A stretch of DNA of 64,000 nt, taken from assembly GCF_030867095.1 (NCBI RefSeq), contig NC_081835.1, positions 47,413,892 to 47,477,891 on the forward strand, given 5' to 3'. Shown one piece after another: positions 61,240-64,000 of the stretch (positions are counted from its first letter, which is position 1; every line of letters starts with the position of its first letter). Made by a program: the position numbers and the translations under genes. The notes beneath the pieces are model-generated. The model was given only the letters and a program-made list of their open reading frames with translations. It was not told where the DNA came from and searched no databases. Source of the stretch: Alligator mississippiensis (Eukaryota > Chordata > Crocodylia > Alligatoridae).

Positions 61240-63480
61240 AGAGTTGGGCGAGGAACAAAAGCAAATACTGCTCAAGCACTGCCTCAGAGCAGAAGGCAGT
61301 TGCCCGTCTCCCGCTTGCAGATGACAAGTGGTATCAAAGTATTTTGTGCTTAAGGCAAATATTATAGCTAAACATGAAACTTTTCCTCAACATACACAGA
61401 GCCTTTAAGGGAGCTGGTTGCATTTGGAAAGACATCAGAATGACTGGCTGTACTACAATGAATCAGTGCAGCAGGACTGGAATTCAACTTTGCTAAATGC
61501 TGCTTCACAAAAACAGTGTCTGTTGTTGGACTGAAACCTGACCCTAGTCATGTAATGCTGCCACCACTGAAAGACTTACAAGCATTATGTTCTTTCTGGG
61601 TCTTACATCAAACATCAGCTTATATAAGTTTTATTTTAAACTATGTTTCAGACAATATAGCTAAGAACACTGTTTCTCGGAGCCTAAAGTTTTTCTTGGA
61701 TAGATGGTGTGCAGGCCAGCTTGGAAACTGTGAATGTTTTGATCTTGACTATTCGGCACTTGCATTGTTTGATCCTGTGTTATCCTCAGTTGTGAGTATG
61801 GACACCTCAAACCGTGGAGATCGAGCTGTGCTCATTCGGATCCAGGAGAACAACACCAAAAAGATAGTTGCATTTGTTTCAAGAACATTTATAGAAGCTA
61901 AGAGAAACTGTTCAGTCATTAGAAAGGATATGCCTTCTTGTGTATGGGCTGCAGGACAAACAACTACCTTACACCTAGAGGTGTGGATTAAAATTGTGGG
62001 CATATCATAGCCTTCAGATCAGTGGCTCTCAGCCTTGTTAGAGGCCCTTTGGAAAATGTCAGCTTTTAGTTTTCGCTCATTTTTTACTACCAAAAAAAAT
62101 ACTAGAGCAATATTTTTGTTGCAAAGAACTCAGAAAGACCACAGCAAGTCTGAACACTTTTGACACTGTGGATTCCTGTTTGAAATCTGTGAGTTTATTT
62201 TATGAATCATGTTTGCAAACCTACTAGTGCTAAAATTGCATGGCTTCCCAAGACACCTTAAAAGGATTTTATGGCACCCTGGTTGAGAATCACTGCTTTT
62301 GATGAAACTGCTATGAAATAAATAAGTCTGATGAGTGGAAATGAAGTTTGCCAGATGGTTAAACTGTAATTTACACATGACACAGCATAGGCCAGGAATA
62401 AAAAATGTGACCCCTGATTGTTTCTCTCTTCTGCCTTTATTTCAGCAGATTTCCAGGTGGATGACAAGACAGAAGTAATTACACTTCTGACAAGCACACT
62501 TTTCCCAGTTATCAAAGAACAAGTCAAAACTCAGTATGTCTGATTCAACAGAGACTCCATGAATTCCTGACAGTCAACAGCACTTAGATTCAACACTTGA
62601 ATCCAGCTTTTCTGCCCTATTTTAGCCTACAGAAAGAATTGTCTCTACTGGATGGATGTGTGATGCAAAGTAGTCACTGACTTTTTATTTCAGAATAACT
62701 ACAGGCAAAATGTATACACCTTGCCTATGATACACACAGAGCAACTGTCAGAACAAAATAACAACAAGATCCGTGCTGGCAACCTTTATCTGATTCAGCA
62801 AGGGGAAAGCTTACAATTGACATTGTGCGATCATTTAACAATGCTCCATTTGACAGTTGCCATACCAAAGGTCTAATAGAATACTGCAATAAGTATCCAG
62901 GAGTCACATTTCCATCACAGGTCACTTCTGTTCTTGTCTATGGTCCTCAGCAAAGAAGGAAACCTGAGACAATTACTATCTGTCAACAGGTCGCAGGTCA
63001 CCGCCTTAGACTTTGAAACTATACTGAAAGGAACATCATACACAGAAAACCAACTGTACGATCAAGCCCACTGAGACATGGAACCCTTTAACAGAACTTT
63101 AAAAGAGGGCTTACAGACAGCTAGTCAGAAGGAAAACCTTGGAATAGCTTCACCCCAGACTTCCTACAGACTTAGAGACTACATGTCATGCAGACATAGA
63201 AACTGCTTGTTGAATTACTCCATGGAAAAGAGCTTTATCCAAATTGCTGAATTATGCATGCCTAACTTTCGCATATCAGCACGACTGGATATAAGACAAA
63301 CATTTCAAAAAGCAAAAATACAAGGCATACAGACAAACAATGTGGAGGATACTCAAAACCTGGAGTATCTAAGTTCTCACTGCTTCTCCAGATTATTGGG
63401 AAAAGATCCTTTTACCTGCCAGCTGCTGGATGGACAGATATGGACTGTTATTTGCCTGGCACCTATTCATGAAGGATGAA
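61240..63480 (+). mobile_element. Ty3/Gypsy-like LTR retrotransposon fossil (part of pol)
   Basis: A decayed polymerase region. Reverse-transcriptase end and RNase H-like sequence lie at about 61.45-61.98 kb, and integrase-like sequence at about 62.7-63.45 kb, all on the plus strand. The element is broken in several places, and a hAT MITE (62020-62295) lies within it. I found no LTRs, gag or envelope; the 5' part of pol is missing or outside recognition. The strong divergence points to an old insertion. Assignment to Ty3/Gypsy rests on the RNase H and integrase resemblance. Confidence 0.65.
62020..62295. mobile_element. hAT MITE inserted in the Gypsy fossil
   Basis: Ends CAGTGGCTCTCAGCC / GGTTGAGAATCACTG; flanks CTTCAGAT / CTTTTGAT match 6 of 8. 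Same family as 42582-42846. Confidence 0.75.
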
Positions 63481-64000
63481 ACAGAAATGCTACAGATCAT
63501 TTTTCAGTAACCAATTACTTCACTTGACCATTACTAATACAAGACATGCACCAGAAGGCGTAAGACACACTCTACCAGGACAAGACGATCACTTGTATGG
63601 ACTAGAGACAATGCTACATAAACAATGAAAAAACCAAGGTTTACTCTTTAGTAATACTTGTTTCTTTTCTAATCACTGTTACAGAATTGCTTGTTATTCA
63701 CTACTGATGGCTGATATAATAGAAAGCTACTGTATTTGCATGCATACAATACACCCCAGAAGATAATACGCACTTTTTTTTTGAAAGGTAGAATGAAGAA
63801 CAAAAGATTTTTCCAGAGTTCTGGCTGCATAGAAGAGGGACACAGTCTAATCTTCAGTTGACACCCTCCTTTCCTTGCTTAGGCTGTGAAGGGAGATCAG
63901 GAATAGTTAGCAGATAGAAAAAGTGCCTCAAAAATGTTAGCTTGAGTAGTGGAACATCAAGATAATTAAAAAGAAAAGAAAGTCACTAACACAGAGTGCA
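63481..64000. other. End of window, possible repeat tail
   Basis: A/T-rich. 'tgcatgcatacaatacacc...gataatacgcactttttttt' near 63.74 kb looks like a dispersed repeat I cannot name. Confidence 0.35.

Noticed and set aside
1-64000. CRISPR arrays, operons or bacterial features
   Set aside because: Sequence is plainly vertebrate nuclear DNA; no regularly spaced direct repeats of that kind.

Overview
This is nuclear DNA of a land vertebrate, most likely a sauropsid and probably a crocodilian. It has low gene density, 5'-truncated CR1 LINEs carrying the typical 'ATTCATAGATTCATAGA' end, several hAT miniature transposons with 8-bp target-site duplications, a few old MIR SINEs, a Ty3/Gypsy fossil and a single CpG island. 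The species is inferred from repeat style, not proven.

Three host loci can be supported. (1) GLYCTK (D-glycerate 2-kinase) on the minus strand has four coding exons between 32,535 and 28,169 that join in frame to a 540-residue protein. Its probable promoter is the CpG island at about 39.4-40.3 kb, about 7 kb upstream of the start codon. (2) A miR-135a hairpin on the plus strand at about 20.8 kb lies downstream of and antisense to GLYCTK, as mir-135a-1 does in mammals; the mature 5p sequence matches the human one over all 23 bases as I recall it. (3) A single-exon reading frame on the minus strand at 46.3-46.7 kb encodes an IER3/IEX-1-like immediate-early protein (151 aa).

Layout: 0-20 kb is gene-poor, with a hAT element that carries an inverted copy of nearby DNA (4.45-5.08 kb) and a CR1 fragment (12.4-13.7 kb). 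20.8 kb is miR-135a. 28-32.5 kb is GLYCTK. 36-38.9 kb is repeats (CR1 plus three hAT elements). 39.4-40.3 kb is the CpG island. 41.6-44.9 kb holds three CR1 pieces, two of them carrying foreign insertions. 46-47 kb is the IER3-like gene. 49-52.5 kb has two sister hAT MITEs. 56.9-60.5 kb is a perfect 368-bp-arm palindrome split by a nearly complete CR1. 61.2-63.5 kb is a decayed Ty3/Gypsy polymerase region that received a hAT MITE.

The most unusual structures are an approximately 56-bp tandem array made from the last codons of GLYCTK and running into its 3' UTR; the hAT element with captured inverted neighbour DNA; the perfect palindrome; and a 413-bp segment copied from 38.4-38.8 kb into a CR1 at 43.3 kb.
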